Notes: a model not told the origin generated them from the sequence alone. 5,606 nt of DNA from Oscillospiraceae bacterium (GCA_031285645.1 JAITVU010000330.1:1-5606), one strand, 5' to 3'. Positions 1-5,369 are shown, numbered from the stretch's first letter. Numbers and translations are program-made.

Positions 1-92
1 CTGCTTTTTAGTGGTTTGCCTATATAGGCCGCTTCGCGGCGCGCGGCGTTTGCCGCGTATTTAAAAATTGCGTAGCATTTTTAAACCTATAC
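1..92. repeat. Structured intergenic repeat, copy 1 (three hairpins)
   Basis: Seen directly: a 12-bp perfect palindrome at 18-29 (gcctatataggc), then three stem-loops. These are gccgc-ttc-gcggc (28-40), cgcggc-gttt-gccgcg (42-57) and an AT-rich stem ttaaaaat (61-68) pairing with atttttaa (77-84), followed by ctatac. The same order (tatata, ggccgctt hairpin, CG-rich hairpin, aaaaat/attttt hairpin, tatac) recurs at 3885-3977, so I treat it as a repeat family rather than chance. The left boundary may lie outside the window. It sits directly upstream of the ribosome site of the enolase-family gene, so it may lie in that gene's 5' leader, or it may mark the end of an upstream transcript. No clear promoter is visible here. 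Confidence 0.6.
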
Positions 93-119
93 AGCAATAA
101 AACAGATCGGGAGGTCAAA

Positions 120-1523
120 ATGAGCAACACAAACTATGAGGAAACCCTGGCGCATGTCAATACAAACTCCAAACCGTCCGAACTCAGAATCACGGATGTC
201 AAGGTCTGTGATATGGGACGTCCCTTTAACACAACTTTAATTAAAATCATGACCAACCAGGGCATCGAAGGCTATGGGCAGGTCCGTGAAAACGGCAGCC
301 GCATGTACGCCGTCATGCTGAAACGGCTTATCCTCGGTGAGAATCCCTGCAATGTGGATAAACTGTTCCGGCGGATCAAACAATTCGGATGGCATTCGCA
401 TCAGGGCGGCGGCGTCAGCGGTATCGAGCTCGCGCTGTGGGATATCGCGGGTAAAGCCTATGGTATTCCGATATGGCAGATGCTCGGCGGTAAATTCCGC
501 GATAAAATCCGCGTATACTGCGACACTGACGTCAACGGCAAACCGGACGGCAAGAAAATGGGGAAAGTACTCAAGGATAGAATCGACAAGAGCGGCTATA
601 CCTTTATGAAAATGGATTTGTCCGCGGATGAGCTCCTCATTGACGTGCCGGGCGCGATGTGCGCGCCGATCGGATTCACACAGGAGTACCACGACGCGCA
701 TGAGAATTTCTATAACGTGCTCAGAAACGGTCCCGGCGCCGACATGAGTGCGGGTGAAAAACTCGATTTCTATGTGAAACGCAACGATATGAGCGACGCC
801 ATGGCGGTTCCCGGTCCCTTCACAGGCCTGCACCTGACCGAAAAAGGTCTTGACATCATGGAGGAATACGTCAAGGAAGTCCGCAATATCATCGGCTATG
901 AAATCCCGCTCGCCGTGGATCACTTCGGCCATATCGGCACCGGCGACTGCATTAAGCTGGCGCAGCGCCTGGATAAATACAATCTGGCCTGGTATGAGGA
1001 TATGGTGCCGTGGCATATGGCGGACCAGCTGGCGGAAATCTCCCGCAATTCGCGCACACCGCTATGCACGGGCGAGGATATTTACCTCAAGGAGAATTTC
1101 ATCCCGCTGCTCGAGAAAAAGGGCGTCTCCATCATCCATCCCGACATCATCTCAACCGGCGGTATTTACGAGACCAAGAAAATCGGCGACATGGCGCAGG
1201 ATTACGGCGTCCCCATGGCCATTCATATGAATGAGACGCCGATAGCGGCTATGGCGGCTATTCAGGTCGCGGCGACAACAGAGAACTTTATGGTCATGGA
1301 ATTCCATCATCATGATTACCCCTGGTGGTCCGACCTCGTCAAAACAAAGAACAACCCCATTGTTCAAAACGGCCATATCGCCGTACCCGATGAGCCTGGC
1401 CTCGGCATTGAAAAAATCAATGATGAGGTTTTGGCCGAGCATCTGCATCCCCGCGTCAAGGGTATGTGGACAGATACGGACGAATGGGACGATTGGTACG
1501 CGATGGACCGTTTGTGGCTGTAA
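120..1523 (+). CDS. Enolase-superfamily acid-sugar dehydratase/racemase-like protein (mandelate racemase subgroup)
   Basis: A 467-residue cytoplasmic enzyme of the mandelate racemase/muconate lactonizing family, whose members abstract the proton alpha to a carboxylate bound to Mg2+; most bacterial members like this dehydrate sugar acids. The N-terminal capping domain (about 20-125) ends in GIELALWDIAGKAYGIPIWQ. The barrel shows K164-M-D166 on strand two, metal ligands D267 (AVDHFGH), E293 (WYEDMVPW) and E319 (TGED), and a D342/H369 dyad (HPDIISTGG and AIHMNET), with E394 in MEFHHHD. The second residue of the usual KxK motif is Asp, so H369 is the likely general base (inference). About 100 residues separate K164 from D267, against about 30 in mandelate racemase, implying an insertion of roughly 70 residues. 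GGGAGGT at 109-115 sets the start. Substrate cannot be assigned; candidates are aldonates or uronate-derived acids. A strong terminator follows, so it ends its transcript. Confidence 0.9.
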   Translation: MSNTNYEETLAHVNTNSKPSELRITDVKVCDMGRPFNTTLIKIMTNQGIEGYGQVRENGSRMYAVMLKRLILGENPCNVDKLFRRIKQFGWHSHQGGGVSGIELALWDIAGKAYGIPIWQMLGGKFRDKIRVYCDTDVNGKPDGKKMGKVLKDRIDKSGYTFMKMDLSADELLIDVPGAMCAPIGFTQEYHDAHENFYNVLRNGPGADMSAGEKLDFYVKRNDMSDAMAVPGPFTGLHLTEKGLDIMEEYVKEVRNIIGYEIPLAVDHFGHIGTGDCIKLAQRLDKYNLAWYEDMVPWHMADQLAEISRNSRTPLCTGEDIYLKENFIPLLEKKGVSIIHPDIISTGGIYETKKIGDMAQDYGVPMAIHMNETPIAAMAAIQVAATTENFMVMEFHHHDYPWWSDLVKTKNNPIVQNGHIAVPDEPGLGIEKINDEVLAEHLHPRVKGMWTDTDEWDDWYAMDRLWL

Positions 1524-1533
1524 GAGATAATCA

Positions 1534-1576
1534 GTTTTTCTATATAGTCAAAAAACCGGGCCGCCTTGCGGCAAGG
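1534..1576. repeat. Partial structured repeat, copy 2 (hairpins after the dehydratase gene)
   Basis: gttttt (1534-1539) can pair with aaaaac (1551-1556) around a tatatag core, and gccgc-ctt-gcggc forms a hairpin at 1560-1572. The order tatatag, A-run, ggccgcctt hairpin resembles 3885-3915 (tatatacggtgcaaaggccgctt). The later CG-rich and AT-rich hairpins of the full element are absent, so this is at best a truncated or degenerate relative. Confidence 0.4.
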
Positions 1577-1601
1577 TTAAAGCAACGCTAATCCCGAGCA
1601 A

Positions 1602-1643
1602 AAAAGAGCCGGGGATTTTCAGATGAAAATCCCCGGCTCTTTT
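1602..1643. terminator. Strong bidirectional Rho-independent terminator
   Basis: A perfect 19-bp stem (1602-1620 with 1625-1643) closes a 4-nt agat loop. The arms start aaaagagccgggg and end ccccggctctttt, so U-runs appear on both strands. It lies about 80 bases after the dehydratase stop codon and separates that gene from the secreted-protein gene downstream. Confidence 0.93.
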
Positions 1644-1714
1644 CGCGCCTGTGGCACGGAATGACACGGAAGCGACAGGTTATCGGCTTAACAAATTTCA
1701 AAAAATATGCTTTG

Positions 1715-1752
1715 ACCCTATGATTCAGCCGCTTGGGCATCGTATATCTATA
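1715..1752 (+). promoter_or_regulatory. Possible promoter of the secreted His-rich protein gene (weak)
   Basis: The gene at 1782 must have its own promoter because a strong terminator stops upstream transcription at 1643. The best visible candidate is ttgaccct (1712-1719) followed by cgtatatcta (1741-1750). ACCC-type -35 and CGWA-type -10 elements are features I recall for SigI promoters, but the 21-base gap between ACCCT and CGTA is longer than expected. TTGACC also looks like a sigma-A -35, yet no -10 lies at 16-18 bases. The string gtatatcta recurs upstream of sigI at 2194-2202. Tentative. Confidence 0.25.
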
Positions 1753-1766
1753 ACATACAACAAAGA

Positions 1767-1773
1767 AAGGTGG
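1767..1773 (+). promoter_or_regulatory. Ribosome binding site fixing the start of the His-rich gene
   Basis: aaggtgg lies 8 bases before the ATG at 1782. The in-frame GTG at 1770 is inside this site and has no site of its own, so 1782 is preferred. Confidence 0.75.
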
Positions 1774-1781
1774 TTTCCGTT

Positions 1782-2057
1782 ATGAAACCGAAAAAAATCG
1801 CTGCCACCCTTTGCGTCATGGCAATCTGTGCCGCCATGATGACTGTCCCGGCCTTTGCCGCCACATCCCAGCCATACGCCATCTGCCCAAAAACAGACTG
1901 TGCACTTGCCGGTAACCACGAGCATGACGGCACCATGTACGCCTGCCACCACAACGCGGATGGGCATGAGTATCACAACCGGGGGCACTTGGCCGGCACC
2001 GGCCACAAGGCTGGGAATCATAGCGGCGGCGGCCATGGCGGCAACCACAAAAGATAG
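1782..2057 (+). CDS. Small secreted His/Cys-rich protein, putative metal binder
   Basis: A 91-residue protein of unknown family. Residues 1-26 form a clear signal peptide: KPKK, a hydrophobic core rich in Ala/Met, then AFA before A27, a likely signal peptidase I site. The mature part of about 65 residues holds 11 histidines and 3 cysteines: C35-PKTD-C40, a GNHEHDG segment (44-50), C55-HH, DGHEYH (60-65), and a Gly/Asn/His tail (66-91) with a His about every five residues (H69, H75, H80, H85, H89). It has no membrane anchor or sortase motif, so it should be released or stay wall-associated. Metal binding (Zn, Ni, Cu) is inferred from composition. The tail resembles that of RsgI encoded two genes downstream, which suggests a shared ligand or partnership. 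It is transcribed alone between two terminators. Confidence 0.8.
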   Translation: MKPKKIAATLCVMAICAAMMTVPAFAATSQPYAICPKTDCALAGNHEHDGTMYACHHNADGHEYHNRGHLAGTGHKAGNHSGGGHGGNHKR

Positions 2058-2074
2058 ACCCGCACACAAGTATC

Positions 2075-2105
2075 AAAAGAGAAGGTTGAAACGGCCTTCT
2101 CTTTT
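2075..2105 (+). terminator. Rho-independent terminator of the His-rich gene
   Basis: aaaagagaagg (2075-2085) pairs perfectly over 11 bp with ccttctctttt (2095-2105) around a 9-nt loop, ending in a short U-run. It begins 18 bases after the stop codon and isolates the gene from the sigI operon. The A-run on the left arm means it could also work in the opposite direction. Confidence 0.85.
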
Positions 2106-2135
2106 GGCATCTTTAAACCGCGTATTCGTAATTCC

Positions 2136-2164
2136 TTGCTCAATTTGCAGCGTTGCGGTATAGT
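2136..2164 (+). promoter_or_regulatory. Sigma-A-like promoter for sigI-rsgI
   Basis: TTGCTC (2136-2141), a 17-base spacer, then TATAGT (2159-2164). The -10 matches the housekeeping consensus at five of six positions and the spacing is ideal; the -35 is moderate. Transcription would start near 2171 and leave a leader of about 70 bases containing a small hairpin, ctgta-tatc-tacag (2192-2205). It lies between the upstream terminator and the sigI ribosome site. An additional SigI-dependent start is possible but is not evident here. Confidence 0.55.
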
Positions 2165-2242
2165 AACGGTAGAAGGACCAACCGGGAAATCCTGTATATC
2201 TACAGAGGTCGCCCGTCGCACTCTGTGAAGAGAGGGGGAAGG

Positions 2243-2947
2243 ATGTTGAACGATTTGCAGAGCCGCATCCTGGATGCGCAAAATAACCGCGGCGAAGCCA
2301 ACCGGCTGGTAACCGAATACCTCCCCCTGATCAAGCGTCAGGTATCCGCGGCAAAAAGTGATGCCGCGGACTACGACGATATGTTATCCATTGGCATGCT
2401 GGCTTTTCTGGACGCGATCTATAAATACGATCCCAAACGCGGCGCATTTATCCCTTACGCGACGCTTGTCATCAAAAACCGGCTGATTGACGAGTATCGA
2501 AAAAACAGCCGCGCCGCCGGCCGCGTAATCCCTCTCTTCCCGGATGACTCGGCGGAAAAAACAGTCCGGTCGGCTGACGAGACCGTATCCATCCGGGCAT
2601 ACCAGGCGGATCAGGAGCGGCAGATGCTTGCGGAAGAAATCGATCAGCTGAACAACGATCTGGAACGCCACGGCATATCCTTTCAGGAGCTGACGCGAAT
2701 CTGTCCGAAGCGGGCCCGTTCCAGAAAACAATGTACTGATCTGGCCCAAGCGGTCGTGGGCGACGAAAAGCTGAGGGCGGACTTCATCCGCAATTCCCGC
2801 CTCCCCCAGACAGCCCTTGCGGAGCGGTTCAAACTCTCTCCCAAGACCATTGAAAAGCACCGGAAATATATCGTGACCATTATTGTGATGATGCTCGGTG
2901 ATTATCCGGCTATCCGGACATTCCTGCCGAAGGAGGTGGACGCATGA
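2243..2947 (+). CDS. sigI: RNA polymerase sigma factor SigI
   Basis: A 234-residue alternative sigma factor of the SigI family, which redirects RNA polymerase in response to heat or envelope/extracellular cues and is held inactive by the membrane protein RsgI. Region 2 spans about 18-90 (RLVTEYLPLIKRQV, the DYDDMLSIGMLAFLDAIYKY core-binding helix, AFIPYATLVIKNRLIDEYRK). The SigI-type C-terminal domain covers about 125-230: SFQELTRICPKRARSR, then a helix-turn-helix, LPQTALAERFKLSPKTIEKH (187-206), followed by RKYIVTIIVMMLGDYPAIRTFLP, the typical family ending. Length is close to the B. subtilis protein (about 250). GAGGGGG at 2232-2238 supports the ATG at 2243; an upstream in-frame TTG (2153) falls just before the -10 promoter hexamer and is unlikely. 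The stop overlaps the rsgI start (ATGA), so the two are translationally coupled. Confidence 0.93.
   Translation: MLNDLQSRILDAQNNRGEANRLVTEYLPLIKRQVSAAKSDAADYDDMLSIGMLAFLDAIYKYDPKRGAFIPYATLVIKNRLIDEYRKNSRAAGRVIPLFPDDSAEKTVRSADETVSIRAYQADQERQMLAEEIDQLNNDLERHGISFQELTRICPKRARSRKQCTDLAQAVVGDEKLRADFIRNSRLPQTALAERFKLSPKTIEKHRKYIVTIIVMMLGDYPAIRTFLPKEVDA
2930..2938 (+). promoter_or_regulatory. Ribosome binding site of rsgI inside the end of sigI
   Basis: aaggaggtg, a near-perfect anti-16S match, lies 5 bases before the ATG at 2944. It sits inside the last codons of sigI and favours comparable or excess synthesis of the anti-sigma factor. Confidence 0.85.
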
Positions 2948-3708
2948 AGGGCATCGTATTTCGAATCGGCGGTGCGAACGCCGTTGTAATGCTCACCGGC
3001 GGCAATTTTGTCAATACCCGCGCCAAATCCGGATGGCAGGTCGGCGATGTGGTAACGGTCTCCAGACAGACACGCAGCCGAAAGATGTGGGCTGTGCTGG
3101 CTGCTTGCTTTGCGCTCGCCATCTCTCTCGGCTTTGGCGGCTATACTCTTTACTACAGCCAGGAAACCCTGGTCAGTATAGACGTTAACCCCTCCATTGA
3201 ACTGGGTATCAACAGGTTTGATCGCGTAATCTCCGTAACCGCCCGCAACCCGGAGGCGGGCCGGATCATCAATGCAGCCCCGGTGAAGAATATGAAATAC
3301 ACCGATGCCGTCGCCGCCTTGGTATCGGGGGGTGGATTGGACCCCTATCTGGCGAGTGACGCCTTTATGCTGTTTACCGTTCAAACCAAAAACGCCGACA
3401 AACAGGAGGCCTTGCTGAGTAATTTGCAGGAAGCCGCCGACGCCGCCGTGTTGCCGCACCACCAGAATCTCAATACCGAGTATTACGCGGTGGACGCACA
3501 AACTGTCAGCAATGCGCACCGGCATGGCATGACCGCCGGTAAATACTCCATCCTAATGGAGCTGCAACAGGTGGCGCCGGAAATCGATATCTCCGAGTAC
3601 AGCCACTGCTCTATTGATGAGATCAAGGGCCAGATTGAGATGCACGCGGAAAACGGAAAGCATGGCCGCAATTCCGGCGGCGCAGGCCACGGTAATGCGC
3701 ACCACTGA
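2944..3708 (+). CDS. rsgI: Membrane anti-sigma factor RsgI with His-rich C-terminal tail
   Basis: A 254-residue single-pass membrane protein that binds SigI in the cytoplasm. Residues 1-40 match the RsgI N-terminal SigI-binding domain (KGIVFRIGG, GGNFVNTRAKSGWQVGDVV). A basic RSRK (44-47) precedes a transmembrane helix at about 48-70, giving a cytoplasmic N-terminus. The extracytoplasmic part begins YYSQETLVSIDVNPSIELGIN, the conserved juxtamembrane domain; its N82-P83 bond is the position reported for RsgI self-cleavage ahead of regulated proteolysis. Residues 90-230 continue the conserved periplasmic-type domain. The end (234-254) is a short His/Gly/Asn-rich tail with H234, H240, H249, H253 and H254. 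B. subtilis RsgI is about 380 residues and clostridial versions often carry sugar-binding or enzyme modules; this one lacks any. The tail resembles the secreted protein at 1782-2057, so metal or pH sensing is a reasonable inference. Confidence 0.92.
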   Translation: MKGIVFRIGGANAVVMLTGGNFVNTRAKSGWQVGDVVTVSRQTRSRKMWAVLAACFALAISLGFGGYTLYYSQETLVSIDVNPSIELGINRFDRVISVTARNPEAGRIINAAPVKNMKYTDAVAALVSGGGLDPYLASDAFMLFTVQTKNADKQEALLSNLQEAADAAVLPHHQNLNTEYYAVDAQTVSNAHRHGMTAGKYSILMELQQVAPEIDISEYSHCSIDEIKGQIEMHAENGKHGRNSGGAGHGNAHH

Positions 3709-3718
3709 TAAAATGAAC

Positions 3719-3760
3719 CTCCTCGTTATATCAGGCCTCAGGGGGATACTGTGTTTTTTT
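3719..3760 (+). terminator. Possible weak terminator after rsgI
   Basis: A run of seven T (3754-3760) follows a region where tatc (3729-3732) can pair with gata (3745-3748), with poor internal pairing. The T-run and position 11-50 bases after the stop fit a terminator, but the stem is weak. Confidence 0.3.
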
Positions 3761-3837
3761 AATAATCATAAGCTTGATCCCAGATGTCGGAATGCCACAA
3801 CATACATCAAAACCCTGTAGCTGTGCAGTATAGTGAA

Positions 3838-3967
3838 CGAACGTCAGGCATACGCCTGGACGGCACGCTGGAGCGTGCGCATTCATATATACGGTGCAAA
3901 GGCCGCTTAGCGGTCGCAGTCGCGCGTAAGCGCGAATACGTCAAAAATGATCCATTTTTGACGTTCG
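3838..3967. repeat. Multi-hairpin intergenic element, copy 3 (most complete)
   Basis: Five stem-loops follow one another: caggc-atac-gcctg (3845-3858), gcacgc-tgga-gcgtgc (3863-3878), ggccgc-tta-gcggtc (3901-3915, one wobble), tcgcgc-gtaa-gcgcga (3920-3935) and a perfect 12-bp stem acgtcaaaaatg/catttttgacgt around atc (3938-3964). An outer inverted repeat cgaacgtca (3838-3846) and tgacgttcg (3959-3967) closes the whole unit, competing with the last hairpin for the same right arm. The last three hairpins, preceded by tatata and followed by tatac, match copy 1 in order. It occupies most of the 312-base gap between rsgI and the next gene; no convincing gene lies in that gap. It may be a dispersed element or a structured RNA. 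Confidence 0.7.
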
Positions 3968-4020
3968 CTGAATATACGTTACCAGCCTGCGACAACATAC
4001 TTTGATGCTACCTGTCCACG

Positions 4021-4425
4021 ATGTTTTCGATATCGGATGTCCTGATCGACAAGGACGAAGTAGCCATGTCGATCAGCATCCAGATCCTGTGTCCGGACCA
4101 GGAGGTAGAAGCCGATCCCGTGGAGGCGTGCGTCTCATCCTGCGAAATTAGCGTTTCTAAACCGCACCTTCAGGCGGCGGTACAAAAAGTGCTGGAAATG
4201 CTTTTAACGTATAGGATTTCATGCTGTACCTGCCCGAGTTTCACCTATATGTTATATCCTTTATCCGGCGGTTCGGGTGAGATTTTCAACAGACCCTCAA
4301 AATTAGAAGAGCTGCGCGAGGATTATCAGCTGGATTTACACTGCGGTGGTGGAAAACCGCTGTTTTCATTCGAGATTGCCATCGGTATTGTGGAAAAGGC
4401 TGCAAGGAGGGTTCAAGATGCGTAA
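4021..4425 (+). CDS. Hypothetical protein, first of an overlapping pair
   Basis: A 134-residue reading frame of unknown family. No signal peptide or membrane helix is visible. It contains seven cysteines (for example C-x3-C in VEACVSSC and CCTC in YRISCCTCPSF) and a hydrophobic helix-like stretch LQAAVQKVLEMLLTY. The start is uncertain: the ATG at 4021 has no ribosome site and follows an in-frame stop at 4003, whereas the ATG at 4066 has a weak AAGGA 10 bases before it and would give 119 residues. Support for it being real comes from its end, which carries a perfect ribosome site and overlaps the next gene by eight bases. It may have lost its original upstream region to the hairpin element at 3838-3967. 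No function is proposed. Confidence 0.6.
   Translation: MFSISDVLIDKDEVAMSISIQILCPDQEVEADPVEACVSSCEISVSKPHLQAAVQKVLEMLLTYRISCCTCPSFTYMLYPLSGGSGEIFNRPSKLEELREDYQLDLHCGGGKPLFSFEIAIGIVEKAARRVQDA
4404..4410 (+). promoter_or_regulatory. Ribosome binding site of the 4418 gene
   Basis: aaggagg lies 7 bases before the ATG at 4418, inside the upstream reading frame. It fixes this start rather than an in-frame ATG at 4346, which would add 24 residues overlapping the previous gene. Confidence 0.85.
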
Positions 4426-4960
4426 AGATAACAATATGGCCGTGGATGTAAGCGAAAACCCATTATATCACGATACCTGGAAGCTGATGAAGAAGTACCG
4501 GGATGTCGTTTGGAGCCTGGAGTTGTCCGTTCAGCAGGTGAAGAACAGTTTTGCACTGGAGTACGGCAGCAGCATCGAGGATTTTCTGGACTCGATTTAC
4601 ATTGCCGGCGCCGATTTAACCGGCAGTGACCTGGAGCACCATGCCAAGTGCATCGAGCGGAGCCATAAGATGCTCAAGCTGGTGGAGACGGCAGTGGATC
4701 TGCTTCGCAACAAGCATAAAAACGGCGAGGTGTACTACTGGATTTTGTATTACACCTACATCTCCCCCCAGCAGTTGCGCAATGTGGAGGAGATCATTGA
4801 AAAGCTGCGCCCTCATGTCCGCAACATCAGCTACCGTACTTATTACCGCAAGAGGCAGGAAGCAATTGAGGCTTTATCATCAGTCTTGTGGGGGTATACA
4901 ACCCGTGAATGTATGGAGATTTTAGAGAGATTTTTCCCTGATGAAGCGAGTGGCACATAA
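4418..4960 (+). CDS. Hypothetical protein with ArpU/sigma-region-4-like C-terminus
   Basis: A 180-residue soluble, largely helical protein. Residues 20-100 look like two long amphipathic helices (WKLMKKYRDVVWSLELSVQQ; LEHHAKCIERSHKMLKLVE). Residues 105-160 (YYWILYYTYISPQQL, then EEIIEKLRPHVRNISYRTYY, RKRQEAIEALSSVLWGY) resemble the end of phage late regulators of the ArpU/RinA type and small sigma-like proteins, where a helix-turn-helix is followed by TYYRxRxxAI and LWGY. This is resemblance from memory, not a search. If right, it is a DNA-binding regulator of a phage, integrated element or domesticated remnant. No phage structural or integrase genes lie nearby. It overlaps the preceding gene by eight bases, so the two are probably co-translated. 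No terminator is obvious downstream. Confidence 0.7.
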   Translation: MRKDNNMAVDVSENPLYHDTWKLMKKYRDVVWSLELSVQQVKNSFALEYGSSIEDFLDSIYIAGADLTGSDLEHHAKCIERSHKMLKLVETAVDLLRNKHKNGEVYYWILYYTYISPQQLRNVEEIIEKLRPHVRNISYRTYYRKRQEAIEALSSVLWGYTTRECMEILERFFPDEASGT

Positions 4961-5183
4961 TTGGTACAAAGAATAAATTGGCACGGCTTTGCTATTTACT
5001 TTACTTGTAGTTTTTGAAGACATGAGAGCAAATGTTTCACTGTTTGAGAAAACGAGGGGAACGGGAGGACAGTTTGTCGATTACTGCATAAAAGTCCATC
5101 TTGATCATTGCTCGGGGCTTCCTCATTTTTATAGTAGAATTTAACACAAACAAACATCGGTGTACATATGCTCCAACTGACAA
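4961..5183. other. AT-rich intergenic stretch, no gene seen
   Basis: Neither strand has a convincing reading frame. The stretch is visibly richer in A and T than the left part of the window. It contains tggcac (4951-4956) and ttggcac (4978-4984) near each other, and a small hairpin aactga-caa-tcagtt (5175-5189) overlapping the stop codon of the minus-strand gene; the latter lacks a U-run and is not a clear terminator. Confidence 0.5.
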
Positions 5184-5369
5184 TCAGTTTGAAAGATTGA
5201 TTACGATTGCATATGGGGTTAGCTTTGTACCTGCATAGATCGCCGTAGGGCCGTACGCACCGCTAATTATCCCGATTGAATCGGCTTTGAAGGGAAGGAT
5301 ATACCATCCGATCATTGGTAGTCCTGATAACACCGTGAATATCATTGCCGCAAACTTCAGCTTTTTCAT
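5184..5369 (-). CDS. Small membrane peptide with degenerate Na+-decarboxylase beta-subunit motif
   Basis: A 61-residue protein. The start at 5369 is supported by AAGGGG (5376-5381) six bases upstream; an in-frame ATG at 5447 would add 26 polar residues before the KKLK signal-anchor start and is disfavoured. Residues 7-26 form one membrane helix or uncleaved signal. SIGIISGAYGPTAIYAG (31-47) resembles the SIGIIGGADGPTAI motif of the beta subunits of sodium-translocating decarboxylases (OadB/GcdB type). Those are polytopic proteins of about 370 residues or more; this is a stand-alone short peptide of a kind sometimes annotated with that name in Clostridia. Gly is replaced by Ser at 36 and the Asp tied to Na+ translocation by Tyr at 39, so ion pumping is unlikely. 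True role unknown. Confidence 0.65.
   Translation of the reverse strand: MKKLKFAAMIFTVLSGLPMIGWYILPFKADSIGIISGAYGPTAIYAGTKLTPYAIVINLSN

Noticed and set aside
237..1016. Long minus-strand open frame (259 codons) opposite the dehydratase gene
   Set aside because: The plus strand has a clear enolase-superfamily protein with all metal ligands; the antisense frame has no recognisable motif and is a codon-bias shadow.
2902..3525. Minus-strand open frame of 207 codons opposite rsgI
   Set aside because: It lies entirely against the conserved sigI/rsgI sequence and has no recognisable domain.
3838..3967. CRISPR array or tRNA cluster, suggested by serial short hairpins
   Set aside because: There is no constant direct repeat with unique spacers, and no tRNA-type conserved loops; the hairpins differ from each other in sequence.
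3784..4005. Plus-strand open frame of 73 codons, and a minus-strand one at 3807-3998
   Set aside because: Both run straight through the multi-hairpin element; their peptides reflect the inverted repeats and there is no good ribosome site.
4978..4992. Sigma-54-like promoter ttggcacg...tttgc
   Set aside because: The gap between GG and GC is 9 bases rather than the strict 10, and no gene starts downstream on the plus strand.
5175..5189. Hairpin aactga-caa-tcagtt as terminator of the minus-strand peptide gene
   Set aside because: Stem is only 6 bp, overlaps the stop codon and is not followed by a U-run.
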